Shown one piece after another: positions 1 to 5,791 of a stretch of DNA of 10,056 nucleotides. The notes under the pieces are model-generated. The model did not search any database and was not told where the DNA came from. It saw only the letters and a program-made list of their open reading frames with translations. The translations under genes were made by a program, and so were the position numbers. Source of the stretch: Myxococcales bacterium. Its GTDB lineage: Bacteria; Myxococcota_A; Polyangia; Polyangiales; Houyiibacteriaceae. The stretch spans positions 1-10,056 of the forward strand of contig JAUXFZ010000048.1 in NCBI GenBank assembly GCA_030622585.1, given 5' to 3'. Position 1 is the first letter of the stretch. Each line of letters begins with the position of its first letter.

Positions 1-232
1 CCTCTTTGAGCACCGTCTCGAGGTTGTCGAGAAAGCGAATGTCCTCGTCGTTCGCGTAGATGTTCACGAAGCGACGCACGCCCTTGTCATCACACAGGCG
101 GTCCTTCATGCCCGGGTGGTTTGCCTCGAGGTTTTCGATCACCTCGGCCACCGTGCCACCGTCGGCGGAGACTTCGTCTGCTCCACCGGTGAGGGTTCGG
201 AGGGGGGTTGGAATGCGTACCGTAACAGCCAT
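1..232 (-). CDS. cysO: CysO-like sulfur-carrier protein (MoaD/ThiS ubiquitin-like fold), C-terminus cut off
   Basis: This is probably the small carrier whose C-terminal Gly-Gly is activated and thiocarboxylated to deliver sulfur for cysteine synthesis. 77 residues are visible; about 15 more would be expected. The start MAVTVRIPTPLRTLTGG and the later segment RRFVNIYANDEDIRF (about residues 53-67) resemble, from memory, mycobacterial CysO more than MoaD of molybdopterin synthase or ThiS. The ATG at 232-230 has a good Shine-Dalgarno (AAGGA, ending 6 bases before it), and 39 bases separate it from the moeB-like stop. It is the fourth gene of the rrf2-cysK-moeB operon, next to its likely E1 enzyme and the cysteine synthase. 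The diagnostic terminal GG lies outside the window, so a carrier for another pathway cannot be excluded. A JAMM/Mec-type peptidase could follow to the left but is not visible. Confidence 0.85.
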   Translation of the reverse strand, partial: MAVTVRIPTPLRTLTGGADEVSADGGTVAEVIENLEANHPGMKDRLCDDKGVRRFVNIYANDEDIRFLDNLETVLKE

Positions 233-271
233 GTTCGTTCCTTTCTGAGTCCTAACAGATGCGAGTTGAGG

Positions 272-979
272 TCATGCGGCGCAAGCCGCCGTGTACCGCT
301 CCATCCGCAAGTCCTGAATCTCACCTGCGCACAACGGGCAGTCGCTTCGGCGACGCACGAACGTCTTTCGAAGCGCGCCCCTGAGCGCGTCATAGTGCCA
401 AAGCTCGCCACCCGGGCGTTCACCCTGGAGCAAGCGCAACGCCAACGCAGCCTCCAAACCGCCGAGCACCCCGACGACCGGCCCGACCACCCCGGCCTCG
501 GCACAGGTCTCCACCTGATCGCGCGGGATGTCCTCGAAGAGGCAACGAAGACAGGCGGAGTCGGGAAGGGCGCAGAAAGCCCAGCCAGCCCAGCGGACGG
601 CGCCCGCCTGAACCGCCGGCACACCCGCGAGGCGCGCCGCGTCGGCAACGAGAAATTTCGTAGCGAGGTTGTCGGCGCCCTCGACGACCAATGTGTGATC
701 CGACAAGAGCGCCATCGCCGTGCCAGGCACGAAACGGCCATCGACCGTGCGCAGCGAAAGCCCCGGCGAGAGTTCGCGAAGCACGCGCGCTACCTGCTCG
801 ATCTTCGATCGGCCCACGTCGTCACCCGTGTAGAGCGTTTGCCGGTGCAGGTTGCTCTCATCGACGACGTCGTCGTCGATCACGGTGATGTGCGCGACAC
901 CGCTCGTGGCGAGCTGCCGCAGCACCGGAGAGCCCAGTCCACCCGCGCCAACGACGAGGACTCGTTGCGGCGCGCTCAT
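272..979 (-). CDS. moeB: MoeB/ThiF-family sulfur-carrier adenylyltransferase (E1-like)
   Basis: The 235-residue cytosolic enzyme is predicted to adenylate the C-terminal glycine of the downstream CysO-like carrier. Visible motifs are the nucleotide-binding GAGGLG (11-16), the acidic DDD followed by NLHRQ (35-47), K59, D103 in EGADN, and C159 in the ETCAEAGVVGP segment where this family carries its conserved cysteine. Two zinc-ligand pairs are present, C143-x2-C146 and C214-x2-C217. No rhodanese domain follows, unlike mycobacterial MoeBR, so sulfur must come from another protein. The ATG at 979-977 overlaps the cysK stop as ATGA, with GGAG eight bases upstream. An ATG further upstream (1084) only adds residues that shadow cysK. 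The usual N-terminal segment (RYxRQ...), which gives MoeB its trans-acting arginine, is absent. ThiF (thiamine) and MoeB (molybdenum cofactor) roles are alternatives, but the neighbours favour cysteine synthesis. Confidence 0.9.
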   Translation of the reverse strand: MSAPQRVLVVGAGGLGSPVLRQLATSGVAHITVIDDDVVDESNLHRQTLYTGDDVGRSKIEQVARVLRELSPGLSLRTVDGRFVPGTAMALLSDHTLVVEGADNLATKFLVADAARLAGVPAVQAGAVRWAGWAFCALPDSACLRCLFEDIPRDQVETCAEAGVVGPVVGVLGGLEAALALRLLQGERPGGELWHYDALRGALRKTFVRRRSDCPLCAGEIQDLRMERYTAACAA

Positions 980-1902
980 TGGAAGTACTCCGCCAAGCTG
1001 AAGTAGCGCTCGCCAGTGTCGCAAAGCACCGTCACGACGGTTTGGTCGGGCCCGAGCTGCTTGGCGACCTCGATGGCAGCCCACACGTTCGCCCCGGCGC
1101 TAATGCCGAGAAGCAGACCCTCCCGCTTGGCGAGATCGAGCTTGGTATTCCATGCGTCCCGATCGCTGACGCCAATGATCTCGTCAACCGTGCCAGGGTG
1201 GTAGTTCTCCGGCACAAAACCGGCGTTGAGGCCTTGAATCTTCGTGGGCCCAGCGACACCACCCGCAAGAACTGGGCTCGCTGCGGGTTCGACCGCAATC
1301 ACGCGTGTCGCCGGATTTCGCGCCTTGAGGGCCTCTCCGACACCGCTGACGGTCCCCCCGGTACCAACGGCCGCCACGAACACATCGATGGGCTGCCCCT
1401 CGAACGCATGCAGCAACTCGGGTGCGGTCGTTGTCATGTGCACGCCTGGATTCGCCGGATTTGAAAACTGCTCGGGCATGAACGCGCCGCGCTCTTCGAC
1501 GATGCGGCGCGCGGCCTCCATCGCACCCTCCATCGCCCGGTCCGCCTGGGTGAGAACGATCTCGACTCCATAGGCTTCCAGCAAGGCACGCCGCTCGAGC
1601 GACATGCTTGCCGGCATCGTGAGGACGAGATTGTAACCTTTGCGTGCGCATACCAAGGCCAAGCCGATGCCAGTGTTGCCGCTGGTCGGCTCGACGAGGG
1701 TGTCACCCGGCTTCAGCCGTCCCTCGGCTTCGGCCACTTCAATCATGGCCAGACAGATCCGGTCTTTGACCGAGCCCCCTGGGTTGAGGTGCTCGCACTT
1801 TCCCCAAATCGTCGCCCCGCCTTCCGGCGAGAGTCTGCGCAAACGAACCACTGGGGTTTCGCCAACGAGATCGAGAACACTATCGACAACAGGCGCGGAC
1901 AT
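976..1902 (-). CDS. cysK: Cysteine synthase, CysK-type PLP enzyme
   Basis: The 308-residue fold-type II PLP enzyme makes L-cysteine by replacing the acetyl (or phospho) group of an activated serine with sulfur. The PLP lysine is K46 in NPGGSVKDR. The asparagine/substrate loop TSGNTG is at 73-78, the phosphate-binding GTGGT at 180-184, Q145 lies in EQFSNPANP, and S268 in GISAGA; the C-terminus carries CDTGERY. MPASMSLERR (96-105) and KIQGLNAGF (221-229) place it with CysK rather than mycobacterial CysM, although it sits with cysO and moeB. Whether the sulfur donor is sulfide, CysO thiocarboxylate or both cannot be read from the sequence. The start overlaps the rrf2 stop by one base (TGATG) with no clear Shine-Dalgarno, implying translational coupling. 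The loop residues that bind C-terminal isoleucine tails of CysE and similar partners (T73, S74, N76, Q145) are intact. Confidence 0.95.
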   Translation of the reverse strand: MSAPVVDSVLDLVGETPVVRLRRLSPEGGATIWGKCEHLNPGGSVKDRICLAMIEVAEAEGRLKPGDTLVEPTSGNTGIGLALVCARKGYNLVLTMPASMSLERRALLEAYGVEIVLTQADRAMEGAMEAARRIVEERGAFMPEQFSNPANPGVHMTTTAPELLHAFEGQPIDVFVAAVGTGGTVSGVGEALKARNPATRVIAVEPAASPVLAGGVAGPTKIQGLNAGFVPENYHPGTVDEIIGVSDRDAWNTKLDLAKREGLLLGISAGANVWAAIEVAKQLGPDQTVVTVLCDTGERYFSLAEYFQ

Positions 1903-2354
1903 CAGATCGAATACACGTAACGTCGGGGAGGCGCCCGGCGAACTCCATGTGCGTCGCCCCGATCACAGAGATCTTGGATCGTGATCGCGTCGAAGCACGC
2001 CTCGATGTTCTCGGAGAGCTCGGAGAATGCCGACTCGGTCACGACGCGGCTGGTTTCGTCGGCATCGCCGTTCCCATCGGCCCCCGTTAGAACGATGGGA
2101 CCCTCGAGCGCACGCACGATATCGCCGATCCGGATGTCGTCCGGGTCCACCGCAAGCGCGTATCCGCCACGAGGGCCGCGCTTGGAGGTCACCAATCCGG
2201 CGCGCTTGAGATCCTGGAAAATCTGTTCGAGGAACCTCGGAGGGATCGCCTGCCGTCCCGAAATGTCCTTGATCTGCGTGGCCTTGCCACCGCTATGAAA
2301 AGCGATGTCGAAGATGGCGCGAACGCCATATCGGCCTTTGTTGGAGAGCTTCAC
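1902..2354 (-). CDS. Rrf2-family transcriptional regulator, CymR-like, without Fe-S cysteines
   Basis: This 150-residue winged-helix regulator is the first gene of the cysteine operon. MKLSNKGRYGVRA at the N-terminus is the Rrf2 family opening. The HTH and wing cover about 25-67 (IPPRFLEQIFQDLKRAGLV, then RGPRGGYAL), followed by GDIVRALEGPI (77-87) and a dimerisation helix. IscR/NsrR-type regulators carry three clustered cysteines after this point; here only C120 and C130 exist, so Fe-S sensing is unlikely. The protein ends YVYSI, with a free terminal isoleucine as in CymR of Firmicutes, which docks into CysK. I chose GTG at 2354 because it starts exactly at the conserved MKLSNKG; an in-frame GTG at 2378 lies inside the promoter spacer. 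The predicted transcription start is about three bases before the GTG, so translation would be near-leaderless. It probably represses its own operon in response to cysteine precursors. Confidence 0.9.
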   Translation of the reverse strand: MKLSNKGRYGVRAIFDIAFHSGGKATQIKDISGRQAIPPRFLEQIFQDLKRAGLVTSKRGPRGGYALAVDPDDIRIGDIVRALEGPIVLTGADGNGDADETSRVVTESAFSELSENIEACFDAITIQDLCDRGDAHGVRRAPPRRYVYSI

Positions 2355-2356
2355 TC

Positions 2357-2379
2357 TGTGGGATTTATGGTTTCCCACA
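2357..2379. promoter_or_regulatory. Perfect inverted repeat, likely Rrf2 operator
   Basis: TGTGGGA (2357-2363) and TCCCACA (2373-2379) form a perfect 7-bp inverted repeat with a 9-bp centre. The -10 hexamer lies in the centre, one arm is in the promoter spacer and the other runs to the predicted +1. A dimeric repressor bound here would block RNA polymerase. The adjacent rrf2 product is the obvious candidate ligand (inference). The repeat does not look like a terminator: it has no following T-run and sits inside the promoter. Confidence 0.65.
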
Positions 2380-2392
2380 TCGGAATTGTCAA
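2364..2392 (-). promoter_or_regulatory. Sigma-70-type promoter of the rrf2-cysK-moeB-cysO operon
   Basis: Read on the minus strand there is a perfect -35 TTGACA (2392-2387), a 17-base spacer and a -10 CATAAA (2369-2364, 4 of 6 matches). Standard spacing puts +1 at the A at about 2357, three bases before the GTG of rrf2, so no Shine-Dalgarno could be transcribed. The -35 lies just after the ddl stop, so the operon has its own promoter even though ddl points the same way. No terminator is visible between ddl and this site. Confidence 0.75.
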
Positions 2393-2399
2393 GAATGGC

Positions 2400-3395
2400 C
2401 TATTCGGCAGGTCCGAGCGGCACCCGGTCAGCCGTGAGGGCAGCGCGCTCCTCCTCCGAGACGCTCGGTAGCCCCTCGCCCATGTGCAGGGCCGCCCGTT
2501 CGAGTATGGCCTCGCAGAGGTCACCAAAGTCGTAGCCAGCCCCAGCGGCAATTTTGGGCAGCAGAGACGTGGGGGTCATTCCGGGGAGGGTGTTGACCTC
2601 GAGGACGTATTCGTTCTCATCGGAGGTCACCAGCAGGTCAACCCGGGTCGCGCCTGTGGCACCCACAGCCTGCACCGAGCGCTCGGCCAAGTTCAATACG
2701 CCCTGGTAGCGGGTCGGCGAAAGCCGGGCGGGGAAGTGATACTCGCTCTGTCCGGCCTGGTACTTCGACTTGTAGTCGTAGAAGCCGCCCTTGGGCTCGA
2801 TCTCGATCGCGCCGAGGGCGTTACCGTCGAGCAGACCCACTGCCACCTCGCGGCCGCGAATCAGACGCTCCACCAGAACCCATTCGTCGAAACGCGCGGC
2901 GTCTTCACAGCGTTGTTTCAACTCCGAGAGGCTCGTGGCCTCCCCGGCGCCCACGCTCGACCCACCGCTCCTCGGCTTCACAAAGCTCGGAAAGCCAAAG
3001 GAGCTGTGAATCTGCTCCAGGCGATCGAGATCACTGCCGCGCACGACGTAATAGGACGGTGTCGGCACGTTGTAGAGGCGGAAGAGCTCCTTGCTCTTGA
3101 GCTTGTCCATCGCCAGAGCGCTCGGGAGCACGCCAGAGCCGGTGTAGGGGATACCCATCGTTTCGAGCATGCCCTGGATGCAGCCGTCTTCACCGTAGGT
3201 GCCGTGCAGGGCGATCACGGCGACGTCGAGGGTCGTTTGGCGCAAGACGCGGTCGATGTCGGCATCGACGAAAACCTTCTGTACTCGATATCCACGGGCC
3301 TGAAGCGCCTGGAACATGGCTTCACCGGTCTTTAGGGAGATGTCGCGCTCCGCGCTCACACCGCCAAGCAGTATTCCGATCTCTTTGTCCTTCAT
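2400..3395 (-). CDS. ddl: D-alanine--D-alanine ligase
   Basis: The 331-residue cytosolic ATP-grasp enzyme joins two D-alanines for peptidoglycan precursor synthesis. Visible family signatures are LLGGVSAERDISL (9-21, catalytic E16), HGTYGEDGCIQG (64-75), AMDK (95-98), the ATP-binding glycine loop KPRSGGSSVG (140-149), YDYKSKY (206-212), and the metal and substrate segment EVNTLPGMTPTSLLP (266-280). The YDYKSKY region resembles D-Ala-specific ligases rather than D-lactate VanA types. The length is slightly above the usual 300-320, with an extra acidic C-terminal tail. The ATG at 3395 has a strong GAGGAG six bases upstream. The gene is alone, outside a mur/fts cluster: it diverges from the HARE-HTH gene across 532 bp and lies 45 bp upstream of rrf2 on the same strand. 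I could not identify its promoter. Confidence 0.97.
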   Translation of the reverse strand: MKDKEIGILLGGVSAERDISLKTGEAMFQALQARGYRVQKVFVDADIDRVLRQTTLDVAVIALHGTYGEDGCIQGMLETMGIPYTGSGVLPSALAMDKLKSKELFRLYNVPTPSYYVVRGSDLDRLEQIHSSFGFPSFVKPRSGGSSVGAGEATSLSELKQRCEDAARFDEWVLVERLIRGREVAVGLLDGNALGAIEIEPKGGFYDYKSKYQAGQSEYHFPARLSPTRYQGVLNLAERSVQAVGATGATRVDLLVTSDENEYVLEVNTLPGMTPTSLLPKIAAGAGYDFGDLCEAILERAALHMGEGLPSVSEEERAALTADRVPLGPAE

Positions 3396-3624
3396 TCGAA
3401 TCTCCTCGACGCGCTACTCATGCGAAGAGCGGGCCAACCCCGCTTCACCCCAAAACGCCGGCGGGGGGTTCTCAAGTCGTGTCCCGCGTGCCACAGCCGC
3501 GACGCCCGTCTGACACGAAACACCCCTGCCCATGCCTGTCCGGCTGTAACAGCGGCGATCGGCCAGAGCCAATTACCGGCAGATGGCCCGTATGGGCCTG
3601 GCCCTAGTCGAAGTCAAATCCACA

Positions 3625-3643
3625 GGGACTTGGGGGGGGTGGG
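3625..3643 (+). other. Putative G-quadruplex motif
   Basis: GGGACTTGGGGGGGGTGGG satisfies four runs of three G with loops of 4, 2 and 1 bases; it includes an uninterrupted run of eight G (3632-3639). It lies about 285 bp upstream of the HARE-HTH start and about 230 bp upstream of the ddl start, so it could affect either divergent promoter. Folding is an inference from the pattern. Confidence 0.45.
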
Positions 3644-3849
3644 CCGGCGGCCAACTGGAGGCGCGCGGTCGCAATTGCCTGATTTCGACCTTTCGAGGCT
3701 CGTTTCGTTGCTTCGAGACGGTCTGGATGGTACCGATGTGTGAAGAGGGGGTCTGAGGACCCACGAACTTATTCAACAACCGCTTTTGTCCGGTCGGAGT
3801 GCGAACGAGCACGGCCGATAGCCCTTGGGGCCCGGGACAATGCGCGGGT

Positions 3850-3867
3850 GGAGCGCGTCAACGCTCC
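3850..3867 (+). other. Short perfect hairpin in the probable 5' leader of the HARE-HTH gene
   Basis: GGAGCG (3850-3855) pairs with CGCTCC (3862-3867) around a six-base loop, ending 60 bases before the ATG. There is no U-run after it, so it is not an intrinsic terminator. Any regulatory role is unproven. Confidence 0.3.
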
Positions 3868-3927
3868 CCGTCGCGATGTTCCAACTGCCACTCGATAGCG
3901 CCCACCGGAGAGACAGGAACAATAATA

Positions 3928-5700
3928 ATGACATTCACGGAAGCAGCCGTGGAGGTTCTCCGCTCGGCCGGAAAGCCCCTCCACTACAAGAAAATCACCG
4001 AAATCGCGATCGAACGAAATCTCCTGTCGCACGTCGGTAAGACCCCCGAAACCACCATGAGCTCGAGGCTCTCCACCATGGTCAAGAAGGACCGTGGCGA
4101 CGCCCCGATCACGAAGGTGAAGCCCGGCGTCTTCGCCCTGCGGGATCTCCCGGAGGATGCGCTCCAAGGCCCGGACCGCGACGCCGCGGACAGCGATGCA
4201 CCGCAGGCGGACGCAGGGGGCGATGCTCCCGCCGAGCTTGAAGCCTCTCGTGAAGCCTCTAGTTCTAGTTCTAGGAAAGCAGACGGAGACACTGCCCCCA
4301 ATGACACGGGTGACACCAGCGACGCGGGGCCGAGCGTCGCGGCGCAAGATCTGCCGGGTGCGGACGTGTTCCCGGAGGAAGACGACGACGACGAGTTGAT
4401 TCTCGCCAACCTCGACGACGACTCCCCGGAGGGCCGCAAGCCGCGCAAGCGTCGTCCCCGCCGTCGCCGCGAACGCGACTCCGAGGGCGCATCGAGTGCT
4501 GAAGGCCGATCGGAACGCCGTTCGCCGCCTCGCAGTAGGGCCCGCAAGGAGCCCCAAGCTCCCGCGACGCGCGCCGCCCAAGCCGGTGAGCCGGTCGGTC
4601 GGGACCTGGCCGACGCCATCGAAACCACGCTTCGCGGCCGCAGCCGCCAGGCTAGGACACTCGTCCAACTCGCCGAGGCGCTGATCGGTACAGGCCGCCT
4701 GGCCGGGACCCCTGCTCTTCTAGCCCCGACGCTGGGTGCCGCGATCCGAGGCGACAACGCCAAGCGGCACGCCGCGGGTGGACGCCCGAGATTCCGCGAG
4801 GGAGACGGACTCCTCTCCTTGATGGAGTGGAGCCTGCCTAGCGACGCCGTCAACGCCGAGCGCGATGCGCTGCGGGCCGCAGACCGCCAGCGGCAGAGCG
4901 TCCACCGAGCTTTCGTCAAGCGCCTGCGCGACTTGCCCGACGGCGCGTTGCTCGAGCTTCTAGCCACATGGCTCAACGCGGTCGGTGTCCAGTCGCTTCG
5001 CGCGGTGCGCGCCGATGTAGGTGACTTCAGCCTTGCCGGTACGCTTCGCCGAGGTCCTGAAGAGACACCGCTGGCCATCACGATCTACCGCGGCAGGCAG
5101 CCCATCAGTAACGACGCCATCGTGGCGCTGCGCGGTGGGCTTCACCACTTCGATCACGCGTGCATGGGCTGGGTGATCACGCTCGGTCAGGTGCGCGATG
5201 GCACCGTCATCGAGGCACACGCCGAAGGCGCCGCACCTTGCGCACTCTTCGACGGCGACGCCCTGGCCGCATCGATGGAAGAAGTTGGCGTGGGCATCCG
5301 GCGGGCCTCGCTTCCGCTAGCTGTGCTCGATGTCGACCTTCTCGACTCGCTCGGAGGCGCTCCGGCGCGCGCCAAGTCCACATCTGCACGCAACGACGCG
5401 AGCGCCAACGGCGACGACGACTCGGACTCGGACGGCAACAAGCGCCGCCGGAGCCGACGACGCGGAAGCCGACGACGCGGAAGCCGTGACGAGGCGGGCG
5501 CGGAGGGCGCGGAGGGCGCACAGGGGTCGCCGGACGAGTCGGCAACCGCCAGTGAGGTGGCTGACACCCCCAAGAGCACCGACAGCGAGTCGGCAAAAGT
5601 CGAGGCAGAGTCGACATCCACTCCGGAAGTCACTGAAGACAAAGAGAAAAAGTCTGCCGAGCCTGCTGCGTCCCCGGAAGTCGAAGCCGAGCAACTGTAG
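3928..5700 (+). CDS. HARE-HTH protein with a degenerate Mrr-like nuclease domain and Arg/Ser-rich tails
   Basis: The 590-residue soluble protein is predicted to bind DNA. Residues 3-72 form a HARE-HTH winged helix (opening FTEAAVEVLRSAGKPLHYKKI, ending VKPGVFALRD). An acidic, disordered stretch (75-169, EEDDDDE at 150-156) leads to a basic patch KPRKRRPRRRR (171-181). A second HARE-type helix domain covers about 225-304 (AIRGDN, GRPRF, LMEWSLP). Residues 327-475 resemble the Mrr restriction-endonuclease fold, including GWVITLG and LFDGDALAASMEEVGVG, but the Q-x-K catalytic position reads T385-I-Y387, so cleavage is unlikely. The tail has SRRRG repeats (509-520), AEG repeats and an acidic end. 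The ATG at 3928 starts exactly at the HARE domain, with AGGA nine bases before it. A frame opening at 3799 would add 43 non-conserved residues. HARE domains are linked in the literature to modified-DNA and restriction contexts; the actual role here is unknown. Confidence 0.85.
   Translation: MTFTEAAVEVLRSAGKPLHYKKITEIAIERNLLSHVGKTPETTMSSRLSTMVKKDRGDAPITKVKPGVFALRDLPEDALQGPDRDAADSDAPQADAGGDAPAELEASREASSSSSRKADGDTAPNDTGDTSDAGPSVAAQDLPGADVFPEEDDDDELILANLDDDSPEGRKPRKRRPRRRRERDSEGASSAEGRSERRSPPRSRARKEPQAPATRAAQAGEPVGRDLADAIETTLRGRSRQARTLVQLAEALIGTGRLAGTPALLAPTLGAAIRGDNAKRHAAGGRPRFREGDGLLSLMEWSLPSDAVNAERDALRAADRQRQSVHRAFVKRLRDLPDGALLELLATWLNAVGVQSLRAVRADVGDFSLAGTLRRGPEETPLAITIYRGRQPISNDAIVALRGGLHHFDHACMGWVITLGQVRDGTVIEAHAEGAAPCALFDGDALAASMEEVGVGIRRASLPLAVLDVDLLDSLGGAPARAKSTSARNDASANGDDDSDSDGNKRRRSRRRGSRRRGSRDEAGAEGAEGAQGSPDESATASEVADTPKSTDSESAKVEAESTSTPEVTEDKEKKSAEPAASPEVEAEQL
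4240..4275 (+). repeat. Short direct repeats inside the HARE-HTH acidic linker
   Basis: GAAGCCTCT occurs at 4240-4248 and 4252-4260, running into a hexamer TCTAGT at 4258-4263 and 4264-4269 with a variant TCTAGG at 4270-4275. It encodes EAS-R-EAS followed by a serine run, and is more AT-rich than its surroundings with a rare AGG arginine codon. Slippage-prone low-complexity coding DNA is the simplest reading. Confidence 0.6.
5452..5486 (+). repeat. 15-bp tandem repeat encoding SRRRG units
   Basis: AGCCGACGACGCGGA is repeated exactly at 5452-5466 and 5467-5481, with a partial third copy to 5486. It encodes the Ser/Arg repeats at residues 509-520 of the HARE-HTH protein. The perfect nucleotide identity implies recent duplication or slippage. 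Confidence 0.8.
5500..5517 (+). repeat. 9-bp tandem repeat encoding AEG units
   Basis: GCGGAGGGC occurs twice in a row (5500-5508, 5509-5517), giving the AEGAEG segment of the C-terminal low-complexity tail of the HARE-HTH protein. Confidence 0.7.
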
Positions 5701-5791
5701 TCAAAAAGATACACCTGAGTCGCCTCCGGGTGGCGCAAGGTATGCGCATGACCTAGCGTGGCGGCCTCTTGATGACTATCGGGAGTACGGC

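Larger units (their letters stand above)
3396..3927. other. 532-bp divergent intergenic region between ddl and the HARE-HTH gene
   Basis: No convincing gene, tRNA or mobile element is seen. The short open frames here lack domains and Shine-Dalgarno sites. The region should hold the promoters of both flanking genes, but I find no pair of hexamers close to the sigma-70 consensus on either strand. It contains a G-quadruplex motif (3625-3643), a palindromic GGCCC-GTAT-GGGCC (3585-3598), a wobble-containing stem (3691-3718) and a short perfect hairpin (3850-3867). A GAGGAG Shine-Dalgarno for ddl is at 3402-3407 (minus strand) and AGGA for the HARE gene is at 3915-3918. Confidence 0.6.

Noticed and set aside
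116..1006. 296-codon open frame on the plus strand
   Set aside because: It is antisense to the moeB-like gene, whose motifs are unmistakable; the frame is rich in Arg and His with no domain, typical of a GC-rich shadow.
2355..2378. Eight-residue upstream extension of the Rrf2 protein from GTG 2378
   Set aside because: It would start inside the promoter spacer; the family begins at MKLSNKG, matching GTG 2354.
2484..3335. 283-codon plus-strand open frame
   Set aside because: Antisense shadow of ddl, which carries all family signatures.
3585..3598. GGCCC-GTAT-GGGCC as an operator
   Set aside because: Only five-base arms of pure G/C, which occur often by chance in this GC-rich DNA, and there is no promoter hexamer nearby.
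3691..3718. Nine-pair stem (tttcgaggc / gcttcgaga) as a terminator or riboswitch element
   Set aside because: It needs two G-U pairs, has a 10-base loop and no T-run; too weak to call.
3420..3743. 107-codon plus-strand open frame in the ddl/HARE gap
   Set aside because: No Shine-Dalgarno, biased composition, no similarity to known folds; best read as non-coding.
3799..3927. 43-residue N-terminal extension of the HARE-HTH protein
   Set aside because: The added residues are compositionally random, have no good Shine-Dalgarno, and the ATG at 3928 sits at the exact domain start with AGGA upstream.
3984..5081. 365-codon minus-strand open frame
   Set aside because: Antisense to the HARE-HTH gene; Ser/Arg-rich composition and no recognisable domain.
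5733..5747. GCGCA-AGGTA-TGCGC hairpin after the HARE gene as its terminator
   Set aside because: A five-base stem without a following T-run is not a credible intrinsic terminator.
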